Origin: Phoenix dactylifera
Taxonomy: Eukaryota > Streptophyta > Magnoliopsida > Arecales > Arecaceae
Direction of reading: 5' to 3'
NCBI RefSeq assembly: GCF_009389715.1
Contig: NW_024067695.1
Location: 310,001-374,000 of the forward strand
Length of the DNA: 64,000 bases
Every line of letters begins with the position of its first letter. Within the stretch, counting starts at the first letter, position 1. Position numbers and translations under genes: made by a program. This document shows, piece by piece, positions 36,061 to 47,870 of the stretch. The notes under the pieces were generated by a model. It searched no databases, had not been told where the DNA came from, and saw nothing but the letters and a program-made list of their open reading frames with translations.

Positions 36061-37460
36061 TAATAAATATTGGACTGATAAGGACAATCACCCGCCAAAA
36101 CTAAACAAAAAATCAATTACAGAAGGAAAACAAATTTGATATAATGGACATGCTAGAACCTACTCTCATATATTCAATTGATTACCAGCTCTTGCATTTG
36201 CACATTCACTTTCATTTATATGTATGCATCAAGGGCCCGGTATCCAATTGGTGACCTTTTCTTTAGGGCTTAAGCTATTAAGGTTTACACTTAGCATGGA
36301 CGAAAGTGGAGTCTCCGGCTTCAAATCTTTGTTCACACAAATTTGTTCTTTAACTCACTTGTTTAGAACAATATAACTACCACAGTGACTTTTATAATGT
36401 TCATTACAACAGCATTATGACAGAAAATAATGGATAACAAACCATAAAAGTATTTTTGGTAAGAATTGAGAAGATAAAAGTTTCCATTTATTTATTTTTA
36501 TTTATTTTAAAAAGTATAAATGAAATTATGATCATTATTTACTCTAGAAACAATAACAAGAAATAATGAAAATAATATAATGATTATTTTAATATTTTTA
36601 TCTCAACCGTTATAAAACTTATTTTAGATATAAAAAAAAATAGAGGTTTCCAGGCCTGCGTACCGCTGTAATTAACTTCGACAGCTATTCATTATTCTCA
36701 CTGCTTGGAAATTTCGTGCTTGGCTGGCTCCTTCCAGAAGCTTCACAGCGGAGCCTTGGACTCCGTCCTTCTGCACCCCGTCATATTCTCCTCCCTTTAT
36801 TCATCCCCCTCCCTCCGATTCAACCCGCGCCACCTCATCCTAGCCGTTTGATGCTCGATGGACGAGTGCCAGCTCACCACAGCTATGTTTCGTGGGTTCT
36901 CCGGAAAGTCGCATGTGCTCCCCACGTTCTAATTTGCTGTATTAAAAGCAAAAAAGAATCAGTCATATAAATTCTATTTTTTTACTAAGTTTTTCTGAAC
37001 ATAACCGCCTTCTCGCCACGCGACGCGACCGGTCCCGCCGGTCGCGCTCGCTGCCACCTTTCTGACAAATTTTTCAAACTTCCCAACGGCTAGTTGGACT
37101 TTGACGCGGCTTTCCAAAACCTACAACGTTCATATCTGCAACAAGAATGGCCGTTCGATCACCAACCTACGGCAGTCCCGACCGTTCCTTTTCTTTCCGT
37201 TCGCTGCCGAAAGTCGCCAGATTTTTGGTACCCCAAAAACGGAAGATTCCTCCAGAAAAGAAACGCGGAAAACCAGAGCTTGACGAAATCCAGCCCTAAA
37301 TGACGCGTGGACACCTACAAAACACACCAAACCGAAAGTCGGCACCGCCCAAACTCCATCAGACGATCCAAAAACAACCGACTCCAATCAGGAACGTTTC
37401 CATTTCAAACCCACCAACCAAGCACCCACCTCATCAAAATATGAAGCATTTTTTAATTAA
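36061..37460. other. Intergenic and AGP upstream region
   Basis: AT-rich to about 36660, then mixed. The frame at 36716-36970 has no recognised domain. The segment 36990-37440 is more GC-rich and may include distal promoter of the AGP gene. Confidence 0.4.
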
Positions 37461-37464
37461 GGCT

Positions 37465-37474
37465 CTATAAATAT
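37465..37474 (+). promoter_or_regulatory. Alternative TATA-like element, distal
   Basis: 'ctataaatat' lies about 280 bp upstream of the AGP ATG. If used it would give a leader of about 250 nt with upstream ATGs, so the proximal element at 37620 is preferred. Confidence 0.3.
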
Positions 37475-37618
37475 AACGGCCATGATTGGCTCGTGTTTCT
37501 TCTCAGAAAAAGATGATGGTCTCCTGTTGCTTAGCTGTCGCTTTTATATACATTTACTTTTTTTCATAATAAAAAATAAAATTTCTCATCTTTCAACCGC
37601 CATTCCCCATGCTCCACT

Positions 37619-37629
37619 TCTATATATAC
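37619..37629 (+). promoter_or_regulatory. TATA box of the AGP gene
   Basis: 'ctatatatacc' stands 124-133 bp upstream of the ATG at 37752. It is followed by a CT-rich leader ('ttttttctctctcgatctcg') typical of highly expressed plant cell-wall genes. Confidence 0.6.
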
Positions 37630-37751
37630 CCTCAACACCCCTCTGGTATTCCCATTCAGAACTCGACACAAACCCCAGCCGTAACCATATTTTTTTCTCT
37701 CTCGATCTCGGTCTCAATCTCCTCCTCTGTTGCTCTCGCTCTTTGGAAAAG

Positions 37752-38144
37752 ATGGCGATCTCCTCCATTCGCTTCTCCGTCCTCGCTCTGACGTTCGGAT
37801 TACTCGCGGCGGCCTCCTTCGCCCAGGCGCCCGGAGCAGCCCCCACGAGGCCCCCCACCGCCGCCCCCGTTAGCCCCAGAACCCCAACACCCGCCCCGGT
37901 CTCAGCCCCCGCCGGCACTCCCCCGGCCTCCACCCCGATACCCTCCACCGCTCCGGTCGCCTCCCCCCCGGCCCCTCCGACAGCTAACACCCCCTCGGGC
38001 TCTCCCGCGGGCTCCCCGACCACCACCATCGGCGCCCCGTCGTCCGAGCCCCCCTCCGCCCCCGGGGCTGACAGCGCGGCCGCGGCGCCCGTCGTCAGCT
38101 GGATCGCGGTCGCCGCTGCGGCCGCCGTTGCTTGCGCGTTCTAG
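37752..38144 (+). CDS. Classical arabinogalactan protein, GPI-anchored
   Basis: 130 aa, intronless. Residues 1-24 form a signal peptide (MAISSIRFSVLALTFGLLAA, then ASFA|Q). The mature part, about 25-105, is dominated by Pro, Ala, Ser and Thr with AP, SP and TP dipeptides such as PTPAPVSAPAGTPPAS. These are the non-contiguous prolines that become hydroxyproline with arabinogalactan chains. The last 20 or so residues are hydrophobic (VVSWIAVAAAAAVACAF) after a small-residue stretch GADSAAAA, the pattern of a GPI-attachment signal. The product would be secreted and held at the plasma-membrane/wall face. AGPs act in wall signalling and growth. A longer frame open from 37482 is only leader sequence. 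The third codon position is very GC-rich. No fasciclin domain and no Lys-rich insert, so it is of the classical type. Confidence 0.93.
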   Translation: MAISSIRFSVLALTFGLLAAASFAQAPGAAPTRPPTAAPVSPRTPTPAPVSAPAGTPPASTPIPSTAPVASPPAPPTANTPSGSPAGSPTTTIGAPSSEPPSAPGADSAAAAPVVSWIAVAAAAAVACAF

Positions 38145-40299
38145 ATCCGTGCGATCTCTCTGGCGCTTCCTTGGCCGTTGTTTCTCGATCATGTGATCAT
38201 GCTATTATATTCATTTCTTTTTTTTTTTTGTTTTTTTTTCGTGCATACACATGTGACTGAGTTTAGCTGAGGGTAGGGTGATGATGGTTGTACCTTCTTT
38301 TATTATTATTATTATGAGTAATTCTTTCTATTTATTTTACCATTACACCCTCCAGTTTAATCTATTATTTTCCTCTGTTGTCCTTGTGGGACAAGAGTTA
38401 AATGGGAATTTGGACTCGATGAAAGTGGGAGGCGTGTTTCAAAACAGGAAAGTGGGGAACGTGCGAGCGGTGCCGCTTCGTCGGCACGTTCGAAGTGAGT
38501 TGCAGGTTTGGAATTGCGCGTCTTTCCTTTGCGTGCTCCATCACCCAATTGAACAGCGCTTTATTGAAAAAAAAGCTTATAATTTTATTAATTTGAAATA
38601 CATGAATCATTTCTTTGAATATGTCATAAATAATGCATGAATAACAATGAAAATCTTGGGACTCATTTGAACATTTTTTCCATGTAATTTCAGGAATCCG
38701 AAAAATAAGAATATTTTGAAATTCTATCAATAATTTTTGAGAAATATTGTTAATATGGTCGCTCTAGAAAATCACACAAGTTAGCCAAGATTAAGAAGGT
38801 CTTGTGGCTTAACTTTTTTCTCTCTTTCCATAAATTTGCTTCACAAATAAAATCTAAACATATGTATTGCATAGTATATACAGTTGGGATGGTGTGTGTT
38901 CCTCTCAACTATAGCTTTTAATTTCAGATGGGCCTTTCAATTAAGAAGGAACGTTGTGCAAGTTTTTGTTGGGAGAAAAAACTGCAAAATGAACTAGACA
39001 AAACAGTACGTATCACCAAACTTTTTTGTTTTAAAAATTATTTATAAAATTTCGGTCATTGCATTGGCCTCAAGATTTGGTGGAGTCTGCAAATTTTTCT
39101 CTTCTTATTGTTCCTTCTACCTTCTCTAGTTCCTTCTCTTGTCATCTATCCTCCTAGAAAGATCCAATAACCACTCTTTAAATCATTATTGATAAACATT
39201 ATGGTAAGTAATGATGTAATGATATGTTGCCATTGGAGATCTAAAACTCAAACTTCCACAATCTACCATAATATGAATATTTAATCCAGCCAGCCTTGGC
39301 TAAAACCAAGGCATGTACAAGCGATGATTAACTATTTGCAGATGGTAATATGCAGATAAAAGAATCAAGGGATTCATATGCAAACAAAAAATGATCGGAC
39401 TATTATGCAATAGACAATTATAAAATTGTTATCTTGATAATTTAACCTCTATCAAGAGAATACACCACTAATATTTTTTCCAATTGTGATTAATTAATTA
39501 GACCATAAGGACTCACATATGATAGATTATATAATTAATTACGGGTTAATATAGAAAAAAACTGAAGTTGTACATAGATCTCCGCTGCCTAAAGGAAAAA
39601 TCGAGCATTCTTTGTTCGACTCTACTCTGAGAACTAGATTAACATCACAATGTATTATAACTACAATCTTTTTCTCGATACAAACATATAGACGATAAGA
39701 AAATTATATATCCAAAAATAAATAAGTAAAACTCTAGTAAGATCTAAATTTAAGAAAGAACTGGTATCAAACATGGAATAATTAGAAAGAATCATATAAT
39801 TTTAATCCACATCTTCGTCTCATCATTTATCATCATTAGTTACTATGGCAATATATAGTGACCTAAGTTGTTTCCTTCTGCTTAACACAATCCACAACAA
39901 TTTGTTTCCTCTTACTTGCAAAATATTCCATAGGAATGTTCAAGACAAAGTGTTTCATGCATCGAGCCAAGTAGTTTGGTGGGTTCACACCAAAAGCGGC
40001 ACCATACTGGCTCAAACTCAAAACAGGACAGCTTCTGGCCCCAACCTTATAAATTATCAGGGCAATGAGCTATCTTTTTAAGAAGTAAGATAAGTCTGTT
40101 CATAGATTTACTGGGGTTAATACTAGTGGCAACTGATCCTATCCTGCATTTTATTGCCACATCAGCAAGTAAAGTCCTAAGTTAATTGCAAAAGTTCACC
40201 TGCAGATGTGGCACTGTTAAGTTATGTCATGAGCACAAAACAAAGATGCTAGTAAAACTGTGAGCAGATATAACTTTTCTTCAGAAAAATGCCAGTTGA
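38145..40299. other. Intergenic, no supportable gene
   Basis: The start holds the AGP 3' region with two T-rich runs at 38217-38239. The rest is AT-rich with only short chance frames (for example 38278-38640). It ends at the left target-site duplication of the LINE. Confidence 0.4.
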
Positions 40300-40317
40300 A
40301 TTTGACCCTTCTCTTCT
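40300..40317. repeat. Target-site duplication, left copy
   Basis: aatttgacccttctcttc, 18 bp, identical to 46858-46875. It lies immediately next to the T-run that is the LINE poly-A tail on the minus strand. Confidence 0.93.
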
Positions 40318-40347
40318 TTTTTTTTTTTTGTTGCTGAAAACGGGTTT

Positions 40348-43300
40348 TCATACAATACATGTACGAATACACCTAATAAAGTCAAAAAACACTAACTCAC
40401 GGAGAGCCAGTGGTAGCTCCCCCTCCCCCACCCAAAAAGTATATCCTGAATGATGAGCCGCGAAGGCAGCCACCCAATCAGCTGCCTCATTAGCTTCTCG
40501 GAATACATGTTTGACCTGTATGGCCATCCCAACCCTACACATCATCCCTATATCCCGAACCAGGGGGTGGTCTGTGCCCTCACCCCTCAGCCCCTCCTGG
40601 ATCCAACTGATAACTGCGGCCGAGTCGCCCTCCAAGAAAATTGAGCCAGCCCGCAATACCTGCCTCGCATATCGAAGACCCGCCCAGGCAGCTCGTAGCT
40701 CTGCCCCGAGAACCAACGTACCAAACAACTGACAGCCACCTGCTGCCACCACTCTGGAGTGCGGGTCCCGTATCACAAAACCCGCACCACCTCGCGCGCC
40801 TCCATCCAGAACTGATCCGTCGAAGTTGACCTTGAGGAAACTCGGGGGTAGGGGTTCCCAGGTGAAGAACACCATCTGAGGAGCTGCCGGAGCAGAAAGG
40901 GAACCCCAGGTGTCCCGAGCTATCAGAGGTCCATCTGAAGAAGGTCTGATCTCCAATGCCTGTACTCGCGCGAACTCCGCGACAAACCTCGGTGACACTC
41001 TGCGCTCACCGAGGGTGCGGGCGTTCCTTGCCAGCCAGATTTGATGTGCTGTGCAGATCGCTCGAATAGCCTCCTGACATGTTCGAGGGCGGGCCAACAC
41101 TGCTGCATCATCTGTAAAAACTGAAGCCTCCCACACCAGACCCCCTGCGGGAACCCTGCCCACAGCCATGCCAACCTCGCCCACGTACACAGGAAGAGCA
41201 CGTGATCAACCGACTTCTCAACACTACATGTCCCGCACTCCGCTGGGATCCCCCAGCCTCGCCTGCTCAGCACTGCTCTCGTCGGAAGGCGGTCCCACGC
41301 CACTTTCTATAGGAAGAGTGCCGCCCTCGGGTGAAGCCCTGACCTCCAGATCCAAGTGCAGTCCTGTCTCGGCTTATACTTCTGCTGGATAACACTGGCG
41401 AGGTCTCCCAGTCTGACACTGGACCGGTAAGAGGAACCTCAAACCCTGATATCAGGCCCTCCACAACCTGGCACCGGAAGGGCCCGGATCCTCTCAGCTA
41501 GGTATCCTCCGAACAACTGTTGTAGCCTAGCGTCATCCCATGCTGACTCTCCCGGGGCAAGAAGATCGAAGACCCGCAACCCCTCCACTGCCTCAACATC
41601 GATCATGGTCGGCCAACACCTCAATGGGACGGTATCCACCCATGGGTCCGCAGTCACATAAATACTCCGTCCATCGCCAATCAGCCACCTGGTGTTTGCC
41701 AACACCGTCGGCAAGTACCTCCCAATATCATGCCACATGAAAGAGACTCGCCACCCACTCCATGCCACCTCTGAGCCCTCGTGGCCATATCTGGCAGCCA
41801 TCACCTAACTCCACAGCCCGTGTGGCTCTAGCAGGAATCGAGCTGCATGCCGAGCAATGAAAACCTCGTGCCGCTCCAGTAGGGACTGCACCCCGAGACC
41901 GCCCTCATTGGTAGGCCGACAGACATGCTCCCAGGCCACCAAATGCACCCTGCGGCCTCCGCCGTGTGACCCCCATAGGAAACATCGCAGCAGTCGTTCG
42001 ACCCTCAGCAGGGTCGTCTTCGGAACCACGGTGTTGGCCATGAGGTATACTGGCATGGACCCCAACACCGATCTGATCAAGGTCAGTCTCCCCATCATAG
42101 ACAGGGAAGCCACTCTCCATCTCTCCAACCTGCTCTCTACCTGCTGCACCAGGCTAGAGCACTCTGCCACCCGTAGTCTGCGGCCAGTGATGGAAACACC
42201 TAGGCAGGTCAATGACCCCTCCTGCTCAGGTATCTGCAGAATCCCTCAAATCTCCTATCTGACCCTGCTCTCCATGCTCGGGCTGAAGTGAACAGCTGAC
42301 TTTTGGAAGTTAACTCTCTGACCTGACGCCACGCAGTAATCCGTTACCACCCTGTGAAGGACCCGTGCATCAGAAGCCCGCGCCCTGGCCAAAAGAAGAC
42401 AATCGTCAGCGAAAAGCTAATGGGAAAGAGGACTAGCCCCTGGGGCGGGGACATAGGCCTCCAGCTCCCTCGGGCACACACTCTCTGCAAATCACGAGAC
42501 AAAATGTCAGCACAAAGAATAAACAAATAAGGTGATAGAGGACATCCCTGACGCAGCCCTATGGTGGCCTCGAAGAAAGGTGAAGGTGTGCCGTTGACCA
42601 AGATAGAAAACTTTGGCCCCCTGACACACCCCAGGACCCAACCGATCCACCGTCTGTAGAACCCGTACGTCTCGAGTGCCTGCTGAAGAAATCTTCATCT
42701 GATCCTGTTGTAAGCTCTCTCCATATCCAGCTTAATAGCCATCAAGCTACGTCGCTTCGATGCTCGCTGCAGATCCCACATCATCTCCTAGGCCAGCAGA
42801 ACATTATGAAAAATATTTCTGCCAGCTATAAACGCCCCCTGCTCCTGACTGATGATGCCAGCCAGGAGAGGCTTCATCCTTCTGACCATTATTCTGGCCA
42901 CAACCTTATACAAGGTTGTGCACAAACTAATGGGTCTGAAGTGACAGGGCTCCGCCGCCTCCTGACGCTTCGGAATGAGCGTGATAAAGGTAGCCTTCCA
43001 ATCTTCCGGCATCACCGCCTGAGAGAAGAAACACTGAGTAGCCTCTACCACCACTATCCGAATGATACCCTAGTACTGTCGAAAAAAGAACGAGGGGAAC
43101 CCGTCCGGTCCCGAGGCCTTGTCTGGAGCCAAGGCCCAGACTGCCTCCTGTACCTTCTGAGCCGACACCGGTCGGATTAGGGCTGTGTTCTCATCATCCT
43201 TGATTCTTGCATCCACGCTCGGGGGTTGGTCTCTGTCGCCGGAATCCTCATCCTTCGTCCATCTGACGTGGAAGAAATTCAGCAGGATCTGACGAATAGC

Positions 43301-44467
43301 AGGCTCACCTTCCACCCGATGTCCAGACCTGTCTCGCAGCGAGTGGATCGTGCTCCGCTGCCTTCGGATAATCGTAGTCCGGTAGAAGAAACTAGTATTG
43401 CGGTCACCCTCACGTACCCACTGAACTCAAGATTTCTGTCGCCAGAAGATCTCGTGCTGCCGCAGTAGTGAGTGGTGAGTCTCTAGAAGCCCCCGAAGGT
43501 CATCCATGTCATCCACCGAGAGCACACCTTCTAGATCTTCTTTCCTCTGCAACTCAGTGATCGCAGTCTCTACCCCCTCGACTCTCCGAAAGATATCGCC
43601 CACAACCTCACGGTTCCATCGCCGGAGACGCCTCTTGGCCAACTCTAGTTTGCGCGACACCCGGTGCATAGCATCTCCACGCACCGGGATATGCCATGCC
43701 TCACGGACAATGTCCCAGGACTGGGGGTACGATAGCCAAACCTTCTCAAAGCGGAAGGGGCTGTAATGACTAGGTCCCAATGATGTGGAAATCAGCAGGA
43801 GGCAGTGGTCCGAGGCGATCCGAGGTAAGTGACTAACCCTGCAGGTAGGAAAACGGAGGATCCAGTCCGGGGATGCAAAGGCCTTATCTAGATACTCCCA
43901 AACCCTAGCACTGCCGAGCTGATTATTGCACCAAATAAACTGAGGTCTAGAGAACCCTAAGTTCACCAGGCCAGTACGCGACACAAAATCGCGAAACTCT
44001 CTCCTGTCCACTCTATCCATGAAGGCTGCCCCTCCTCTCTTGTCACCCAAACTCAAGACGCAATTGAAGTCACCAAATACAACTGTCGGGACACCCTGGG
44101 TGGTGAGACTGGTGATCTCTTGCCAAAGGACTCTCATGCTCGCATACACCCCACACAAAACCCACGGAGCAGCATTAGGTGCCGATACAACCATAACTAC
44201 CTGTTGGGGGCAGTTATGGAAGACATCAAAGGTCGCCACCCCTCGCCTCCACAGGAGCAGGATACCTCCTTATAGCCCCCGGGAGTCGACTGCGTATGTC
44301 TCCCAGTCCCTCCCCAGGCGCCGTCTCAAACGTACAAGCCCCTCACCAGATAGTCGGGTCTCACTAAGGAAGCAGATCTCCGGACAGTGAACTTGCACTA
44401 ACCGTTTGAAAGAAGACATGAAGGACGGCTTGGCCGCCCCCCTACAATTTCAGGCTAGGAACCTCAT
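40348..44467 (-). pseudogene. LINE ORF2: endonuclease, reverse transcriptase, RNase H (disrupted)
   Basis: Starts at ATG 44467 (MRFLA, then an in-frame TGA in place of Trp, then NCRGAAKPSF). It runs to the stop at 40348, about 1373 codons' length. Endonuclease domain: 44467 to about 43650, with FLSETRL, a TAA near 44274, VVFGDFNCVLS and a conserved ASDHCLLLI. Reverse transcriptase: about 43200-42200, with DKASGPDGF, FRPISLCTTLYK, LRQGCPLSPYLF and an FADD active site at 42402-42413 that is in a different frame from the preceding block. zf-RVT: about 41300-41150 (AWDRLPTRAVLSRRGW, ECGTC, CTWARLAWLW). RNase H (RVT_3 type): about 40830-40410, with KVNFDGS, AELRA and LEGDSAAVISW giving the D-E-D residues. 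Further stops lie near 43427, 43070, 42788 and 41805, and frames change near 42450, 41450, 41290 and 41190. Confidence 0.9.
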
Positions 44468-45271
44468 GGATCACAGTCCACGTAGTCGGCCTCTGACCCA
44501 TCCTCCCCCTAGGACGTGGGGCCCGCCTCAAGCGCGCTACCTGGGCCCTCCCGCAGCTCATCAGATACGACCTGCATGACTGCCGCCCTGATACGCTGCA
44601 CAGCAGACGTGTGGTCCGTGCCCCCTCCTGGAATCAGCGGCGCGGCCTGACTCCCTGCCGGAAGCGGCACGAGGTGGTCCCTGGCCCCACTCCCACTGGA
44701 GGCAGCCTCCCCCTGCTCACCAGCGGTCGGAGGCAGAGAGCCAAACCGGAAAACTCCATCAGGCTCAGTGCCCACCCGCACGTCCCATGGCTGCACCTCA
44801 CTCGTCACGCCCAAAGTGAGACGGGCATGATCATCGTGTACGCAGGGTACTAGCTCCAAATCAGCTCCTCGATGAGGAGGGCTGAACCGAAATGGCCCAG
44901 CTGGTTCTTCGCTCGGCCCTGCAACGCCAGTACAGCAAAACTCCCCAGGCCCAAATCAGACTAGGCCTGTGGGCCTGCTGAAACTTGGCCCAAGAAGACA
45001 ACCGCAGGCTGGGCCTGAAGGCCCATAGCCTGCATTTCCTCATCTATCCACGCGGCCCGTCGGTCGCGCGCATCCTCGCATGGGCCCAGCGAAGCCTGGG
45101 CTCGCGTGACCCCAGCGCCGGGCGCGTCCGCAGGTCTCGACGCACCGATGGCGCGTGGCACGACAATGGCGCGGGGGGCGCCGACGGCTTGAGCCGCACC
45201 CCGGGCCGCCCCCACCGGCCCGCGACCCCGGCGCCCGGCCTTGTGGGCCCGGTTGCGCTGGGCCGACCCAG

Positions 45272-46711
45272 TCAAGATCCCTCGGCCCACAGGCGCGAGG
45301 GCCAGCTGGGCCCCCTGCCCGGGATCCCCAAGTGGGCCAAGGCCCGCCGGCGGCCTGGGCCGCTTCTGGGTTTGGGCTCGGGCCGCGGCCTTTTTTTGGG
45401 CTCAGGATCAGCCCGCACCGGGGCCTTGCTGAGTCGCCGACTCGGCCCCGGGTCCCCTAACTTGGCCAGGAGGTCATCGGCCGAGTCCACCTGGAGGGGG
45501 CCGAAGGGAGGCTCCGGGTGCCCGTCCCCCTCAATGGCCAGCGGTGACCGGCGGCGTGCCACCTTCGTTGGCTTCTGCCAGCCGTCGGTGTCCGCCGGGG
45601 ACACCGGCGTAGTTGGGCGAGGCGCCGGAGACGGCGGCCGAGTCGAAGACGACCCGGGCCTCGAGTGCAGCTAGGTCATCTCCCCCGGCCGCGGTGGCCG
45701 ATTCTCCCGTGGGAGTCGCCGCCATGTCGCCACCATCCAGTGACCGTAGATCGGTCCCTGTACGTCGTCCCCGACGCCTGGAGACGGTTAAGCCGGCCCG
45801 CCCCCCGGGTTCACCTCAACTGAAGCCGAAGCCGAAGCCGAACCCCCCTCGGCGCTAGTGGTTGCCGGAAAGCGGCAAGCCGCTGCCTGGTGACCCATCT
45901 GCCCACACCGGGAGCACAAAGCCGGGGCATTTTCGAAGACGAAGGGCTGCCATCTCACCTTCGTCTTCCCCTGGATCAACACGCCCGGTAACAAGGGCTT
46001 GGTGGTGTCGACCGCCACCTTCACCCGGGCGAACCCCATCGCCTGCCGCTGCTTTGTGACGCCGTCCACAGTGACCGGCTGGCCCGCCCGAGCGGCGATG
46101 TGGAGGGTGGTCGACGTCGACCAATATTCCGGCGGCAGACGAGGCAGGCGGAGCCACACCATTGCCGTCTGCACGGCCTCCTCCCCGGGTTCGAAATCGG
46201 GAACCCATGGGGTCATGGCTAGGAGTTGCCCGGCCACCACCCACGGGCCCTCACTTAGTGCCCGGTCCTGGTCCTCCGTCGACCGGAACCTCAGGGCAAG
46301 GTAGCCGCCCGCGAGCGGGACGGCCACCACCTCCTTCATCTTAGACTGAGCGGCGACATCTTTCGCCACCCACTCGGCTGGGACACGGTGGCTGAAGCTA
46401 CGGACCACCGCCGCCTGCCCTTCCCACTCGAGCCGAGCCGCCTCAATCGGCTCCTCCGGAAGAACCAACACCTCTGGGAAGCAGCGGCTCAGCCGCTCCA
46501 CCTCCGCGGCCGTGGGCCATTGAGTCACCCATGGCCCCGGCCTCGTCCAGGCGCCAGAACCCTTACCATTGCCTCTCGCCGCTCCCTCTGTTGCCGTCCC
46601 TGCCGGTTGCTTCCCCTTCCAGTCCATCGGGCGCCCTGCAAGGTAGAAGACAGTGAATAGGGGGGTGGCCCTGGAGGACGCCGAGCTGTTTGCTTGGATC
46701 CCGTCGCTCAT
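45272..46711 (-). pseudogene. LINE ORF1: gag-like protein with DUF4283 and CCHC knuckle (disrupted)
   Basis: The main frame is open from 46837 to a stop at 45788. The first in-frame ATG is at 46711 (MSDGIQANSS). The N-terminal half has the DUF4283 pattern (ALRFRSTEDQDRALSEGPWV, PPEYWS). It is followed by RWQPFVFENAPALCSRCGQM, leading into a CCHC zinc knuckle C-x2-C-x4-H-x4-C (CSRCGQMGHQAAAC). After the stop the conserved tail DGWQKPTKVARRR reappears in the original frame at about 45580. The stretch between reads better in another frame, so there are compensating indels plus a stop. ORF1 of plant L1 elements binds the element RNA. Confidence 0.85.
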
Positions 46712-46857
46712 CCCGCCATCCGGATGGACGGTCGGCCTCCCACGACGTCGGAATACCACTTCGACTAGATCAGTGTTGACACCGCCGATCAGTTCTCCAG
46801 CAGGAAAGTAGCCGTTAGGAGTTTCCCCAGAGTTCACTAATTACTTCTCTTCTCGGT

Positions 46858-46875
46858 AATTTGACCCTTCTCTTC
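46858..46875. repeat. Target-site duplication, right copy
   Basis: Identical 18-mer to 40300-40317, directly at the 5' end of the minus-strand LINE. Confidence 0.93.
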
Positions 46876-47870
46876 CTTTTGGGAACATCATGGACTTGAT
46901 AATTTTTTCATGATGAGCATTTACAAATTTTCACTGTTTCTAATATTAAAAAAATGCCAGTACTCACGTACTATGTCACCACCCAGTTCACCGGTCCTTT
47001 GTGGAAGTCGATGCCGGAAATCCATTAACACCATGTGCCCTTGTGATATGTAGCAGGAATTCCAATATAATCCTTTCCATGCCAATTTACCAGCGTGAAA
47101 ATGATCAAACGAGTGTGCTAGTTCTTTACTTTAGCTTCTTCAAAAAAAATTCTTTACTTTTGTGGGTTCAATAGCCGAACCTTATTATCGTTCTCAAACA
47201 GATAGACGTATTGTGTACAAAAAAAAAACAGATGGACGTATTTTCTATAGTCATGTCAAATCGATAAGATAATGACCTGCAAACAATATTAGGTTAAGTG
47301 AGTCAAAATTTGAGAGCAGAGAACTGTGAAGGTCCATAACACAGAAATTCTCTCTCAAAAATCTCTAGATGTAGAAGATTTTGATATTTAGCTCTTGCTT
47401 AGACTGCCGCTTAACATCTCCGCCAATTTTTTTTTGATTGAGACATTTCGATCGGCCATATAGATTGGCCATTTTGTTCTTGGCCTTGGATTCAATGGAC
47501 TTTTTCTATTCGTATCTGTGTGTAAAATATATTATTGTGAGTAGAAGTAGGTGCATCTATGTGTAAAAACAAGTCTAATCGTATCCATGAGATTAAATGG
47601 ACAATGATAACTATGTAAGGGAAATGGTCAGACAAAAGATCATATAGTTGCAATCAAGTGCCCAACAAGGGAGCTATTTATGAACAGTGTGTTCTTGATG
47701 CTCAATTAAGCTCTATTCAGAGAAGAGAGGGTGCTCATGAGCAGCAGGGTGGGAGGTCTCCCAAAATTGCAGACTGGGGGGGGGGGGGGGGGATCAATCC
47801 AGAGGGTTGTAATTAGGCTAGGTAAGAGAATTGAGCCAGGGAGGGGATTGTGTTATTGACCAAGATAGCT
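46876..47870. other. Intergenic with a poly-G run
   Basis: AT-rich, no gene. An uninterrupted run of 17 G lies at 47776-47792, just before the tandem array. Confidence 0.5.

Larger units (their letters stand above)
40318..46857 (-). mobile_element. Full-length L1-type LINE retrotransposon (6540 bp), inactive
   Basis: Bounded by a perfect 18-bp target-site duplication. It ends at the 3' side in A12 (T-run 40318-40329 on plus). In element order it has a short 5' UTR, ORF1 (gag-like, CCHC knuckle), and ORF2 with endonuclease, reverse transcriptase, a zinc-binding RT-associated domain and a C-terminal RNase H. This is the architecture of the RNase H-bearing plant L1 lineage. The whole element is GC-rich against AT-rich flanks. 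Both ORFs carry several stops and frameshifts, so it cannot move on its own. All plus-strand frames inside are shadows. Confidence 0.93.

Noticed and set aside
37586..38192. Gly/Ala-rich minus-strand frames over the AGP gene
   Set aside because: Antisense of a Pro/Ala-rich coding region (CCN/GCN codons), which leaves the other strand open by composition.
44985..45674. A 229-codon plus-strand frame, Pro/Arg/Gly-rich
   Set aside because: It lies antisense to the GC-rich ORF1/ORF2 junction of the LINE; its composition is explained by the GC-rich opposite strand and it has no domain.
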